Shown here one piece after another: positions 26,707-35,214 of a stretch of DNA of 64,000 nucleotides. The position numbers and the translations under genes are program-made. The stretch's first letter is position 1; every line of letters starts with the position of its first letter. Where the stretch lies: NCBI RefSeq assembly GCF_001730295.1, contig NZ_MIKA01000034.1, forward strand, positions 62,001-126,000, given 5' to 3'. Below the pieces are notes generated by a model. The model was not told the origin of the DNA and made no database searches. It saw only the letters and a program-made list of their open reading frames with translations. The stretch is from Enterococcus plantarum (GTDB lineage Bacteria; Bacillota; Bacilli; Lactobacillales; Enterococcaceae).

Positions 26707-28299
26707 CTAGCTAGACAATTTTGTTATGAGATGTTTTATTGATGTATAGATTGTATGGTAATCTTCATCTGTGGGTACTTCATTGATATAAAGGATATTT
26801 TCTGCCTTGAACTGTCTAGTTAATTCAGGTGTTTTACTGGTGGTAACTACTATTTTAAGATCAGCAATTGAATCAACAAAATCAGCGAGTGAGGTATGGA
26901 TAGAAATATTCAAATAGGCTCTTAGTCTGCCATCTAATGTTTTCTTTATGATATTTTCAGTAAAAATACCAAATTCTGTGTCTAAAAGTATATCTACAGT
27001 AGGTTCAAAATAACTTAAATCTTTTAACTGACTGAAAATTAACATGTATTGATTTAAAATATAGTTATTACTAACGATGTTATATAAGCCAAATTTCTCT
27101 GATAAATGAAAAGCTATAATGTTCATATTCTTTTTTAACATTGGGAACTCTTCGAAATAATGATTATTCTCAGTGTCGCTCCATGTAGGGTATAGCAAGG
27201 CATTTACATGGGCTGAATAGACACTAGATTCAATATTCTTTTGATCGTCGAGAGAAAGGTTAAGATAGTTAGTTGAAAGATAATAGGAAAATTCTGAAGA
27301 AATTCTTGAAAGAAAAGTATTGTTCAATTTAGCATTTTTAATAAAATGTCTTCCTAGCTCAGTATTCATAAATCTAGGGTAACTAAATAAACGTAAGAAA
27401 AAAAATTCTATTTCTTTTTTTGAAAGTGTAGATTTAAGTTTATCTAAATGAAACTTTTCACTTATGTATTCAGCCTCATCTCTTAAATAATAAGGGATAT
27501 CTACTTCATAACCATTTCTATACCTAATGATTTGTATTGATAATGAATACATAGTTTGTTTAATATTAATATTATTGACATTTTTTATATAGGATTCATT
27601 TTTTTTGGATTTAACAATGTCAGATATTAAGTCTTCATCTATCTCATCAAATGGCCACACTTCACCATGAAATAATTGCCAGAAAACTTTATTTGCATAT
27701 AATCGTGTATTTTTTTCATCACCAATCAGATAATTGAATCCTTTATTCGATTTTATTATTAACTTGTATGCCGAAATCTGTTTAGTTATAGTTGCAATAG
27801 ATCTTCTATAAGTAGCCTCACTAATAAAATTATCTTGAACAAACTTTATTCTGTTGACCTTGTAACCCAACAATAATCGCAAGAATAGTTTTATACTCCA
27901 ATTTTCAAAAATAAGATTTCTTCTAAATTGCTTGTAATATAAAATATCTGAATATTCTAAAAAAAGCATGTTATTTTCACTTGTTCTAATAGAAACTTCA
28001 TGACCAGGATACATCAAATCAGAGTTGATTTCTTTAATGTATTTTGTCACGGTTGTAGAAGATAAATCAAGATGTTGGCTAAGCTCAATTGTAGTTCTAC
28101 CTTCAGTTGAATTAAGTAAACAATCCATAATATCAATTTTGGTTTTTAGAACACTATCGTACAATTCATCTAAGTAATATATAAATAGCCCTCCCTTTTT
28201 ATTTCCACCAACTGATTCTACTATAAAATCAAATACATCACAAACTAGCCACTCGATAAAATGTATTAAAAGATTGGAAGTTATACATGGAGTTATCAT
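26707..28299 (-). CDS. Mga-like transcriptional regulator
   Basis: Up to 530 residues. An HTH near residues 57-95 (MDCLLNSTEGRTTIELSQHLDLSSTTVTKYIKEIN) and a second helical DNA-binding region are followed by PRD-like helices and a C-terminal EIIB-like domain (about 445-530), the architecture of Mga/AtxA-type virulence regulators. The start is uncertain. An AAGGGAGGG ribosome-site-like sequence lies inside the open frame near codons 34-37, so the first ~39 codons may be untranslated and initiation may use a non-ATG codon near 28182. It is divergent from the recombinase/surface island and is a candidate activator of it. Confidence 0.78.
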   Translation of the reverse strand: MITPCITSNLLIHFIEWLVCDVFDFIVESVGGNKKGGLFIYYLDELYDSVLKTKIDIMDCLLNSTEGRTTIELSQHLDLSSTTVTKYIKEINSDLMYPGHEVSIRTSENNMLFLEYSDILYYKQFRRNLIFENWSIKLFLRLLLGYKVNRIKFVQDNFISEATYRRSIATITKQISAYKLIIKSNKGFNYLIGDEKNTRLYANKVFWQLFHGEVWPFDEIDEDLISDIVKSKKNESYIKNVNNINIKQTMYSLSIQIIRYRNGYEVDIPYYLRDEAEYISEKFHLDKLKSTLSKKEIEFFFLRLFSYPRFMNTELGRHFIKNAKLNNTFLSRISSEFSYYLSTNYLNLSLDDQKNIESSVYSAHVNALLYPTWSDTENNHYFEEFPMLKKNMNIIAFHLSEKFGLYNIVSNNYILNQYMLIFSQLKDLSYFEPTVDILLDTEFGIFTENIIKKTLDGRLRAYLNISIHTSLADFVDSIADLKIVVTTSKTPELTRQFKAENILYINEVPTDEDYHTIYTSIKHLITKLSS

Positions 28300-29022
28300 T
28301 TTTAGTACAAAGTGAAAAATCAGTTGATACCACTTTTAAAAAAATTGTGTATTAAAAGAACACTTTAATATCGGAAAAAAATCAATATTTTTGATATTTT
28401 ATAATAAAAATTGAGCAATTATTGTTATAAAATTATGTGATAATTTGAAAGAGAAAAATAATGAAAAGATTAGATGAGGAGGAGACAAAAGGTAAATAGG
28501 GTAGAAGAACATACATATTTTTATTAGATATATTGCTATTTAACTTGTTAATTATTTATTAAAGAACGTTAAAATTATAGCCTCAATGTAACGGAATCAA
28601 AAAAAATTCATATGCAGATAAATGAGCAGTAATCACTGTTTATACATTTATAGACCCACTAATATACTAGGAAATTGTGTTTTAAATAAAGAAGGGCGAA
28701 TAAATAAGATTTGAGGTAGTATTCAGATGGAAAAATCGGTTGAAAAGTCTAATCAAAATAAAATACGTATGCAGTTTTCTTTAATTATAACAGGTACGTA
28801 TCAGTAAATATTGATGATCTTTGGACACATAACGAGGTTTTTAACTAAAATAAATCTGAATTTATATAATCTATTACTACAACTGATGTATATCAAAATT
28901 ATTTTCTTATTCAGACCATGTTCAGTCTGATATTTGGGATACTATTGATATTTTTTGCATTTCAGTATTTAAATTTACAAGTTATATTAGTTATTTTCAA
29001 ACAGGTTTTTTGTATAAAAAAA

Positions 29023-29047
29023 TACTAAGGAAAATTGAGCCTTAGTA
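29023..29047. repeat. Hairpin in the spacer
   Basis: TACTAAGG and CCTTAGTA are perfect arms with a 9-nt loop. It may be an old terminator; there is no T-run directly after it. Confidence 0.5.
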
Positions 29048-29089
29048 GTAAGTCAAATTTATTTGAATAAATAATTTATATAGTTATCT

Positions 29090-29106
29090 TTATTCTTTGA
29101 AAATAA
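29090..29106. repeat. Core-like site, left copy (IR with 30623-30639)
   Basis: TTATTCTTTGAAAATAA. The exact 17-bp reverse complement occurs at 30623-30639 on the other side of the recombinase gene. Each copy is itself roughly palindromic (TTATT/AATAA arms around a 7-bp centre), as expected of tyrosine-recombinase core sites. Confidence 0.55.
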
Positions 29107-29117
29107 GGAAGTCAGTT

Positions 29118-29273
29118 AAATAAGACATTTCGTTTATATATTTATGATAATGGATAAAAGATTAATAGTCAATGTGATATTACGTTGATTTCTATCATTT
29201 TTTTAGATGTTTTATTAAAAAAATGATAGAAATAACAGTTTTTTTAAAATAATAACAACGAAATGACTTATTT
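29118..29273. repeat. Nested inverted repeats upstream of the recombinase
   Basis: The outer arms are 29118-29134 (AAATAAGACATTTCGTT) and 29257-29273 (16 of 17 bases complementary). The inner arms are 29189-29205 (TTTCTATCATTTTTTTA) and 29216-29232, perfect over 17 bp with a 10-nt loop. They form a large potential cruciform or recombination-site structure. Confidence 0.7.
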
Positions 29274-29298
29274 GTACATTAAATTGGCGATTTTAAAA

Positions 29299-29324
29299 AT
29301 AAGCCGTCAAAATTAGCGTCAAAA
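29299..29324 (+). repeat. Arm-type repeat, left copy
   Basis: ATAAGCCGTC, a 7-bp variable stretch, then GCGTCAAAA. It contains two tandem CGTC units 11 bp apart and is repeated in direct orientation at 30554-30579 (22 of 26 identical). The N-terminal arm-binding domain of such integrases recognises repeats of this kind. Confidence 0.6.
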
Positions 29325-29349
29325 TAATTATCAGATAGGGTGAGATTCT

Positions 29350-30477
29350 ATGGCTAAAAAAGGTGAAAATATATATAAAAGAAAAGATGGACGTTGGGAA
29401 GGTCGCTATATAAAATATCGGAAACCCAGCGGGAAAATCCAATATGGATATATATATGGAAAAAAATATAAAGATGTAAAGGAACGTTTAGTACATTTGA
29501 AAGCCACTCAGGCTGAAAGCAGAAAACACAGTATCGTTCCGGATAGTCTTTTTTTAGAATGGTTTGAATCTTGGATGAATAAAAGTTTAAAAAAGAAAGT
29601 TAAGCCAACTACCTTTTCAGTCTACTCAAATATGGCACAGAACTACTTGATTCCTTATTTTGGAAAAATAAGAATTCGACAATTGAATAAGCAAAAAATA
29701 CAAACATTTGTGAACATACTGGAAGAACAAAACCTTTCTTCTGGTTATATTCGAAACGTTTTTAACCTTCTACAAAAGGGGTTGAAAGAGGCTGAAAGGC
29801 TAGGCTTTATTGATCAAGATTTATTAAAATATGTGAAATTACCAAAAATGAAAATGAAGCCAGTCCACGCATTGTCATTAAATGAGCAACAAAATTTGGA
29901 ACGAGCTGCTTTAAAATTGGACGAGTGCTCTGCCATTATATTGGCTCTTTATTCTGGAATGAGAATTGGTGAAATTAGTGGTTTGAAATGGTCGGATATT
30001 GATTTTGAGCAAGAAGTTATTTATGTAAAAAGAACAGTATATAGAATTTCAGACATAAAAGAAAATAACAAAAAGACTATTTTGATTGAAGGAAGTCCGA
30101 AAACAGAAAGTTCAAAACGAGCAATTCCAATGTCAAAAAACTTACAAAATTATTTAATAGAAAAAAAAGAGAAATCAGATTGTGATTATGTAATATCGTC
30201 TAATGGAAATTGTGTAGAGCCTAGAACGATTAATTATCGTTTTAAGAAGCTTTTAAAAGATGCAGATATAAAAGATATTCATTTCCATTCTTTAAGACAT
30301 ACTTTCGCTACAAGATGCTTAGAGCAGGGAGCTGATATAGCGAGTTTAAGTCGATTACTTGGACATAATTCGGCTAAGTTAACATTAGATACATATACTG
30401 ATTCAATGTTCGAAAATCGGCGTGCGGTTATTTCAGCAGTTGATTTGCTATGGTGTTCGGTTGAAAGTAAAACGTAA
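29350..30477 (+). CDS. Tyrosine recombinase/integrase
   Basis: A 375-residue phage/ICE-type integrase. An N-terminal arm-binding AP2-like domain (GENIYKRKDGRWEGRYIK, 1-50) is followed by a SAM-like core-binding domain (about 55-165). The catalytic domain has R205 (SGMRIGEI), H313 and R316 (HSLRHTFATR), H339 (LGHNSA) and nucleophile Y349 (DTYT). All key residues are intact, so it should be active. No excisionase, replication or structural genes accompany it. It sits between a decayed spacer and the SipW/BsaA surface operon, flanked by repeats suggesting self-contained recombination sites. Confidence 0.95.
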   Translation: MAKKGENIYKRKDGRWEGRYIKYRKPSGKIQYGYIYGKKYKDVKERLVHLKATQAESRKHSIVPDSLFLEWFESWMNKSLKKKVKPTTFSVYSNMAQNYLIPYFGKIRIRQLNKQKIQTFVNILEEQNLSSGYIRNVFNLLQKGLKEAERLGFIDQDLLKYVKLPKMKMKPVHALSLNEQQNLERAALKLDECSAIILALYSGMRIGEISGLKWSDIDFEQEVIYVKRTVYRISDIKENNKKTILIEGSPKTESSKRAIPMSKNLQNYLIEKKEKSDCDYVISSNGNCVEPRTINYRFKKLLKDADIKDIHFHSLRHTFATRCLEQGADIASLSRLLGHNSAKLTLDTYTDSMFENRRAVISAVDLLWCSVESKT

Positions 30478-30504
30478 ACAATTAAATAATAAAGAGCTGA
30501 AAAC

Positions 30505-30549
30505 AGAATGGAGAATGACTATTTTATAGTGTTCTCCATTTTGTTTTTT
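30505..30549 (+). terminator. Terminator of the integrase gene
   Basis: Stem AATGGAGAA/TTCTCCATT extended by outer ACA/TGT pairs, followed by a T-rich tail. Confidence 0.8.
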
Positions 30550-30553
30550 CTAT

Positions 30554-30579
30554 ATAAGCCGTCTTAATAACCGTCAAAA
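30554..30579 (+). repeat. Arm-type repeat, right copy
   Basis: ATAAGCCGTC, 7 bp, CCGTCAAAA; direct repeat of 29299-29324. Confidence 0.6.
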
Positions 30580-30622
30580 AAAAATACACCATGAATTTTA
30601 GACTATTTTTTCGTCTGTTTCT

Positions 30623-30639
30623 TTATTTTCAAAGAATAA
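30623..30639. repeat. Core-like site, right copy
   Basis: TTATTTTCAAAGAATAA, the exact reverse complement of 29090-29106. Recombination between the two would invert about 1.5 kb containing the integrase gene. Confidence 0.55.
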
Positions 30640-30764
30640 GGAAAAATAATGCTAACTATATTATAACGAAAAATCATAAACTTAAAAACAATAATGCTTG
30701 AAAAAGTAATGAGAAATGAAACGTTTAAACGGAAATTATAAAAAATATAAACGGAGGTAGGAAA

Positions 30765-31433
30765 ATGTATAACTTGTGTTATATAAAAGTGGCTACTTTT
30801 GATTTGGATCCATATTTAAAAGCGCTAAAAAAAGAATGTCAAATCTCTGAAATCAATGAGACGCTTATTTATTCACAAACAAATGATATAGATGGAATTT
30901 TGATCTTTAATGAAGATCCAGCGAAGTTTTCAGAAGTATGTGATTTAATCTTAAAAATTAAAAGACAGATAAATTGTCTGATTTGGACCATATCAAAAGA
31001 AAAAAATACTATTTCGAATATTGTCTATCTACAGTTAGGGGTCAATGGCAATTTTTGTGAGCAAGAGTCAATAGATGAATATCGATTAATTGTCTTAAAT
31101 GCATTGAAGAACCGTAATTACTTTAAAAAAAAATCAGAAAAAAATTCTTTGCTAGTTTTAGATAAAAGTAATAGAGAAATAATAATAGACGGAAATAACC
31201 ATGTGGGATTGACCAAACTAGAATATAAATTAATAAAACTATTGATGGAAAATCCTAATAGAACACTCACGTATAAAGAACTTTACGAGAGTATCTGGAA
31301 TAAACCATTCAAACAATCAACATATCGAGTTTCTAACTTAATTTTTCATTTAAGATCAAAAATTGAAACAGATAAAATGCATCCTAAATATATCAAAACA
31401 ATTCGTTCTAAAGGGTATCGATTTGTCGAATAG
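30765..31433 (+). CDS. OmpR-type winged-helix regulator with degenerate receiver
   Basis: A 222-residue regulator. The C-terminal 95 residues form a PhoB/OmpR winged helix (LTKLEYKLIKLLMENPNRTLTYKELYESIWNKP, YIKTIRSKGYRFVE). The N-terminal half has receiver-like strand pattern, but the strand that should end in the phospho-acceptor Asp reads GILIFNEDP and the conserved Lys region reads GVNGNFCEQES, so phosphorylation is unlikely. There is no partner kinase. A GGAGG site precedes the ATG. It is the first gene before the signal peptidase (42 bp), so it probably controls this operon. Confidence 0.85.
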   Translation: MYNLCYIKVATFDLDPYLKALKKECQISEINETLIYSQTNDIDGILIFNEDPAKFSEVCDLILKIKRQINCLIWTISKEKNTISNIVYLQLGVNGNFCEQESIDEYRLIVLNALKNRNYFKKKSEKNSLLVLDKSNREIIIDGNNHVGLTKLEYKLIKLLMENPNRTLTYKELYESIWNKPFKQSTYRVSNLIFHLRSKIETDKMHPKYIKTIRSKGYRFVE

Positions 31434-31474
31434 TTTTCGCTTCACAATAAAGTCATTATGAATGGAGGAGACTT

Positions 31475-32272
31475 TTGGAAAAACAAAAAAAAGTATTGAA
31501 AAAGGCACGTTCTTTGAAAAAGAATGATACGGCTGAACATATTGAAGTTGAACAAAAAATGAGGAAGAAACGTGTGAAAAAAAATAGTACAGCAAAAAAA
31601 TCCAAGCAGAAAGCTAAACAAAATAGAGGTCAAATGAGTGACTCAGTTATAAAGCGAAATAGAAAAAAGAAAATAAATCGAGAAAAAATCAAGAAAAAAA
31701 GAAGAAAACGGATCTTAGCAAGAGGTTGGAATCTCGTTTTTTATACGTTTATCTTAATCATGCTATTTGGTGCTGTAATGTTTTCATTTAATGATAGTGA
31801 GAGTAAATCATTCTTTGGTTACCGATTTATGACAGTCAAAACAAATTCCATGGCTCAAAAGAAAGATCGCCCAAAACATAATGATGGATTTGAGGCTGGA
31901 GCGATGATTTTTTTAAAAAGTATTCCACCAGAAGAATTGAAAGTGGGAGATATTATCACCTACAAACCTTTTGAAGGTGAACAGGAAATCTATTTGACCC
32001 ATAGGTTGATTAAAATAGATAAAGAATTAAACCAAGAAACAGGTTTATTTTTTACAACACAAGGTGATGCGAATGATAATCCAGATTCTCCAATACACTC
32101 AAATCAATATGTAGGTAAGGTAGTATTTCATATTGAGTATATAGGAAGAATTATTCAATTTATTCGAGACAATCTAATCATCGTTCTTGTTTTATTATGT
32201 GCAATATTTGCCTTTAGTTTGACGATTAAATATTATTTGAGTCTTCCAAGTGCAAAGTCTAAATCAGTATAA
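31475..32272 (+). CDS. ER-type signal peptidase I (SipW-like)
   Basis: A 265-residue membrane protease. A very basic cytoplasmic N-terminal tail of about 85 residues is followed by TM1 (NLVFYTFILIMLFGAVMF). The catalytic domain has S125 (KTNSMA), H176 (LTHRLI) in place of the bacterial Lys, and D198 (TQGDAND); a C-terminal TM follows (about 232-253). The Ser-His-Asp arrangement is that of archaeal/ER S26B peptidases such as Bacillus SipW, which process TasA-like proteins. It starts with TTG behind GGAGGAG. Substrates are presumably the three SipW-type exported proteins encoded downstream. Confidence 0.93.
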   Translation: MEKQKKVLKKARSLKKNDTAEHIEVEQKMRKKRVKKNSTAKKSKQKAKQNRGQMSDSVIKRNRKKKINREKIKKKRRKRILARGWNLVFYTFILIMLFGAVMFSFNDSESKSFFGYRFMTVKTNSMAQKKDRPKHNDGFEAGAMIFLKSIPPEELKVGDIITYKPFEGEQEIYLTHRLIKIDKELNQETGLFFTTQGDANDNPDSPIHSNQYVGKVVFHIEYIGRIIQFIRDNLIIVLVLLCAIFAFSLTIKYYLSLPSAKSKSV

Positions 32273-32326
32273 ACTCCCTGAAATTTAGGGATTTATAAAT
32301 AAAAAGAAATATAGGAGGTTTTTTCA

Positions 32327-33541
32327 ATGAAAAAATGGAAAAACAAAAGTAAAAAACAGAAAGTGGGGTCACTAGCAGCAGCTTCGGCTGTGTTGTTGGT
32401 AGTAGCAGGTACTTTCGCCTTCACATCGTACACTGAGTGGGTTCGAAATCATATGCAATCTGCGGGGTATGAAAAAGGGGCAGTAAATATCGTCGAGGTC
32501 TTCCCACCAGGACAAGAGCTAGATGCTAATGCAACGATCCAAAAGAAAGTTGACGTTCAAAATGCATCAGGAAATGATGTTATTGTTCGTGTATCATTTG
32601 AAGAAATGTTAAGTAAACTAACTTCTGGGGAAACAACTGCTGGGAATGCCGCATATACACCTAGTAAAACTGCCTTTCCTGTGATTGTAAATCCTGATTC
32701 TCATGCATCAGGTTGGACGGAAGTTACAGGTCCTGTGACAATTCTTGATGAAAATGGTACATCTACTGCTAAACCAGCTAATTTGAAATTATTTGTTAAT
32801 GGAAATAGTACAATGCTGGTAAACCAAACAAGCGGATTGAAATACTATGCTGATAAACCAGCTGATAGCAATGTAGAATTGCCAAAAGCTTTCCAAACAT
32901 CGGGTCCAGAATATACAATTCCAACAATCAATGGAACAAAATGGGCAGATGCAACAGGTGCAACGGTTGAACAAAAGGTTACTGCAAAAGCTACGCTTAA
33001 AGATGGAGCAGGCGCGACTGGTACTTATGAGTTGAGTGATGTTAAATATTTCACATATGCTTCTACTTATACCGATACTGCAAATGATTGGAAAAACCCT
33101 GTTTTAAATCTTAATAGTACTAATTATCCAGGCTTTACAGGAACAGTGGGTACGATGACTCCAGCAGCTGGCTCAGCTAAAGTGTCTTCTGTAAATTCAG
33201 ATATTACGTTTGATATGCCAAATGTAGTAACTACGATTCCAAGTTCAGGTCAAGGAAAATGGTTCTATAGTGATGGTTACTTCTATTATGATAAAGTACT
33301 GGCTGATGGTGCTAAAACAGAATCTTCAGTGTTAGAAAATATTAATATTGGCGCTGCAGATACCACTTGGAAATTGTCTTCATACGATTTATGGGTTGGT
33401 CTAGACTCTATTCCAGCTAGTAAAGCGGCTTTAGATATTGCTTTTGATGGCAGTCAAATTGGATCAGGTTCATCAGGCTGGAGCAACATGTCTTCTCAAG
33501 CGAAAGCTTACTTTACTGCTTTACCAGGCATGGCCGAGTAA
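32327..33541 (+). CDS. BsaA/TasA-like SipW-dependent exported protein 1
   Basis: A 404-residue secreted protein. A basic N-terminus and a hydrophobic segment LAAASAVLLVVAGTFAF are followed by TSYTEWVRNHMQS, a signature repeated in the 34353 protein and typical of SipW-cognate signal regions. The mature protein looks all-beta, with VNIVEVFPPGQELDANATIQKKVDVQNASGNDVIVRVSFEEML (a TasA/BsaA-like N-terminal strand set) and a C-terminal WFYSDGYFYYDKVLADG motif. It lacks an LPXTG anchor. Probably the main fibre subunit of a biofilm matrix. GGAGG precedes the ATG. Confidence 0.85.
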   Translation: MKKWKNKSKKQKVGSLAAASAVLLVVAGTFAFTSYTEWVRNHMQSAGYEKGAVNIVEVFPPGQELDANATIQKKVDVQNASGNDVIVRVSFEEMLSKLTSGETTAGNAAYTPSKTAFPVIVNPDSHASGWTEVTGPVTILDENGTSTAKPANLKLFVNGNSTMLVNQTSGLKYYADKPADSNVELPKAFQTSGPEYTIPTINGTKWADATGATVEQKVTAKATLKDGAGATGTYELSDVKYFTYASTYTDTANDWKNPVLNLNSTNYPGFTGTVGTMTPAAGSAKVSSVNSDITFDMPNVVTTIPSSGQGKWFYSDGYFYYDKVLADGAKTESSVLENINIGAADTTWKLSSYDLWVGLDSIPASKAALDIAFDGSQIGSGSSGWSNMSSQAKAYFTALPGMAE

Positions 33542-33570
33542 TGAAGTAACACATTCTGGGAGGAACAATT

Positions 33571-34269
33571 ATGAAGCGAATTCATGCTATCATCATTTTA
33601 GTCGCAGGACTAATCATATTCACTGGATTCGGACTTTCCGCAAATGCTGCGGAGAGTCTTCCTCCTGGATTAGTTATTGCAGATGAAAATGGAATCCACG
33701 CGAATGAAAAAGGTAAATATTTTATTGAACACAATGAAATTAAACCTGAACTAACATTTGAGAGAGCTATTATGATTAGTAACTATGGTATAGAAGAAAA
33801 ACCATATCGCCTATCTTTAAGATTTTCTGAAGGTGATGACAATCATTCAAGTTTTAAAGAAGGAAAAATAGATTTGAATAGAGCAATTTCTGTCACCATG
33901 ACAATGAGTGGTAAAACGTTATACGCTGGTGATCTAATTGGAAATGGATTACCAGATGCAAAAAATAAAGCTATTGATTTGGGAACTTTTAAACCAGGTC
34001 AAACAGAAACCTTGAACGTTAATTTTTTTGTAAGAAATGATAGTGACGACGATTGGAGTGAAATAAGTCAATCCGACTTTTATTGGGTATTCTATGCGAG
34101 TGAAGATACTAAATTGCAACCAGACCCTAAGCCGTCCAAACCTTTTGGAATATTCCCTCAAACGGGTGAAGATCTAAGGAATGTTCTTTTAGGATTTATC
34201 TTAGGTCTACTTTTTATAAGTTTAGTAATTGTTGTTACGATAAAAAGGAATAGAAATAGGCGTCGTTAA
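33571..34269 (+). CDS. Sortase-anchored (FPQTG) accessory surface protein
   Basis: A 232-residue protein with an ordinary Sec signal peptide (MKRIHAIIILVAGLIIFTGFGLSANAA), a beta-rich domain of about 150 residues (ELTFERAIMISNYGIEEKPYRLSLRF, FKPGQTETLNVNFFVRNDSDD), a short Pro/Lys linker and a C-terminal sorting signal: FPQTG at 195-199, a hydrophobic helix and a KRNRNRRR tail. It would be covalently fixed to peptidoglycan by a sortase; none is encoded nearby. By position between fibre-subunit genes it may be the anchor of the fibre (inference). Confidence 0.85.
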   Translation: MKRIHAIIILVAGLIIFTGFGLSANAAESLPPGLVIADENGIHANEKGKYFIEHNEIKPELTFERAIMISNYGIEEKPYRLSLRFSEGDDNHSSFKEGKIDLNRAISVTMTMSGKTLYAGDLIGNGLPDAKNKAIDLGTFKPGQTETLNVNFFVRNDSDDDWSEISQSDFYWVFYASEDTKLQPDPKPSKPFGIFPQTGEDLRNVLLGFILGLLFISLVIVVTIKRNRNRRR

Positions 34270-34352
34270 AGAACACACGGTCGAATCTTATCTGATCTTT
34301 TGAATTTTACAAGTATTGTAAAAATTGAATTTCAGAGAAAGGAAGTGAAACA

Positions 34353-35165
34353 TTGAAGAATAGAAAAAAAAGATTTTTTTATAAAAAAGGGTTGAGATTA
34401 AATCAAAATAAACTTTTCTTCGGTAGTTTTGCGCTATTATTTTCCTTTGTATTAGTTGTCGGAGCGACTTTAGCATGGACCAGTTATGCTGAGTGGACAA
34501 AAAACCACACCCAATCAGAAGGAACAGAGAAGCGTTTAGAAGTCAAAGTTGAAGAAGATTTTGATCCTAATTGGATACCAAACATAGAAACAAAAAAAGA
34601 AGTAAACATAATCAACACTGGTGAAATAGATGCCCAGATAAGAGTATCCTTAAAAGAAGTACTATTACAATTCAAAATGACCTATGAAGTTTATCCACGA
34701 GCCGAATATGCTAAAGATAGCTACGATTATGGTGACCTATACGAAGCAGGAAAAGGTTCAGCGACGATAGAGAAAAGTAATAGTCAGACATGGATTGTAG
34801 GACAAAAGTACAAATCTTTAGATGAAAAAAAACAAGAGCATTATTATGAAGGACGTAAGAGAATTCCAACTAGTGGTACAACAGAAATAGGATTTAATGG
34901 AGGAAATAGAGAGACTGAAATGTCAAAATGGATTCGCATTAATTTTGGACCCTATGTTCAGTCAAATCAAAGTGGTGGAGGGGAGTATTGGTATTATAAA
35001 AATGGATACTTTTACTATTCTACTATACTTAATCCAGGAGAAAAAACAAAAACACCATTGTTGAGAAGCTTAACATTATCAAATGAAACGCCTAACTATT
35101 TTAAAGGTTCTCTTTATGATTTGATAATTAAAGTAGAAGGACTATCAAAAAATGATTCGTGGTAA
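34353..35165 (+). CDS. BsaA/TasA-like SipW-dependent exported protein 2
   Basis: A 270-residue paralogue of the protein at 32327. It has a hydrophobic segment FGSFALLFSFVLVVGATLAW, then TSYAEWTKNHTQSEGTEKRLEVKVEEDFDPNWIPN, then EVNIINTGEIDAQIRVSLKEVLLQF, the alternating pattern of TasA/BsaA N-terminal strands. The C-terminal part repeats the YWYYKNGYFYYSTILNPGEKT motif. The start is TTG behind GAAAGGAAG. A minor subunit or tip of the same fibre is plausible. Confidence 0.82.
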   Translation: MKNRKKRFFYKKGLRLNQNKLFFGSFALLFSFVLVVGATLAWTSYAEWTKNHTQSEGTEKRLEVKVEEDFDPNWIPNIETKKEVNIINTGEIDAQIRVSLKEVLLQFKMTYEVYPRAEYAKDSYDYGDLYEAGKGSATIEKSNSQTWIVGQKYKSLDEKKQEHYYEGRKRIPTSGTTEIGFNGGNRETEMSKWIRINFGPYVQSNQSGGGEYWYYKNGYFYYSTILNPGEKTKTPLLRSLTLSNETPNYFKGSLYDLIIKVEGLSKNDSW

Positions 35166-35214
35166 TAAGAGAGAGCACCTAAATCTGATTAACAAAATTA
35201 AAGTAGGTGAGTCA

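Larger units (their letters stand above)
28300..29349. other. Gene-poor AT-rich spacer with decayed coding traces
   Basis: About 1.05 kb without an intact gene. It has several short open stretches interrupted by stops. One is a 36-codon hydrophobic stretch from the ATG at 28919 (MFSLIFGILLIFFAFQYLNL), in frame with more coding-like sequence upstream. Another is a 26-codon stretch from the ATG at 28728. These look like a decayed membrane-protein gene, not identified. The right part holds a hairpin at 29023-29047 and nested inverted repeats (29118-29273) before the recombinase gene. Confidence 0.55.

Noticed and set aside
29350-30477. Integrase as part of a complete prophage or ICE.
   Set aside because: No excisionase, replication, packaging or conjugation genes occur on either side. 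Both flanks carry regulators and surface proteins.
30717-30732. GAAACGTTTAAAC upstream of the OmpR-type regulator resembles the LacI operators of the sugar operon.
   Set aside because: Only the left nine bases match and the dyad differs. Cross-regulation is too speculative.
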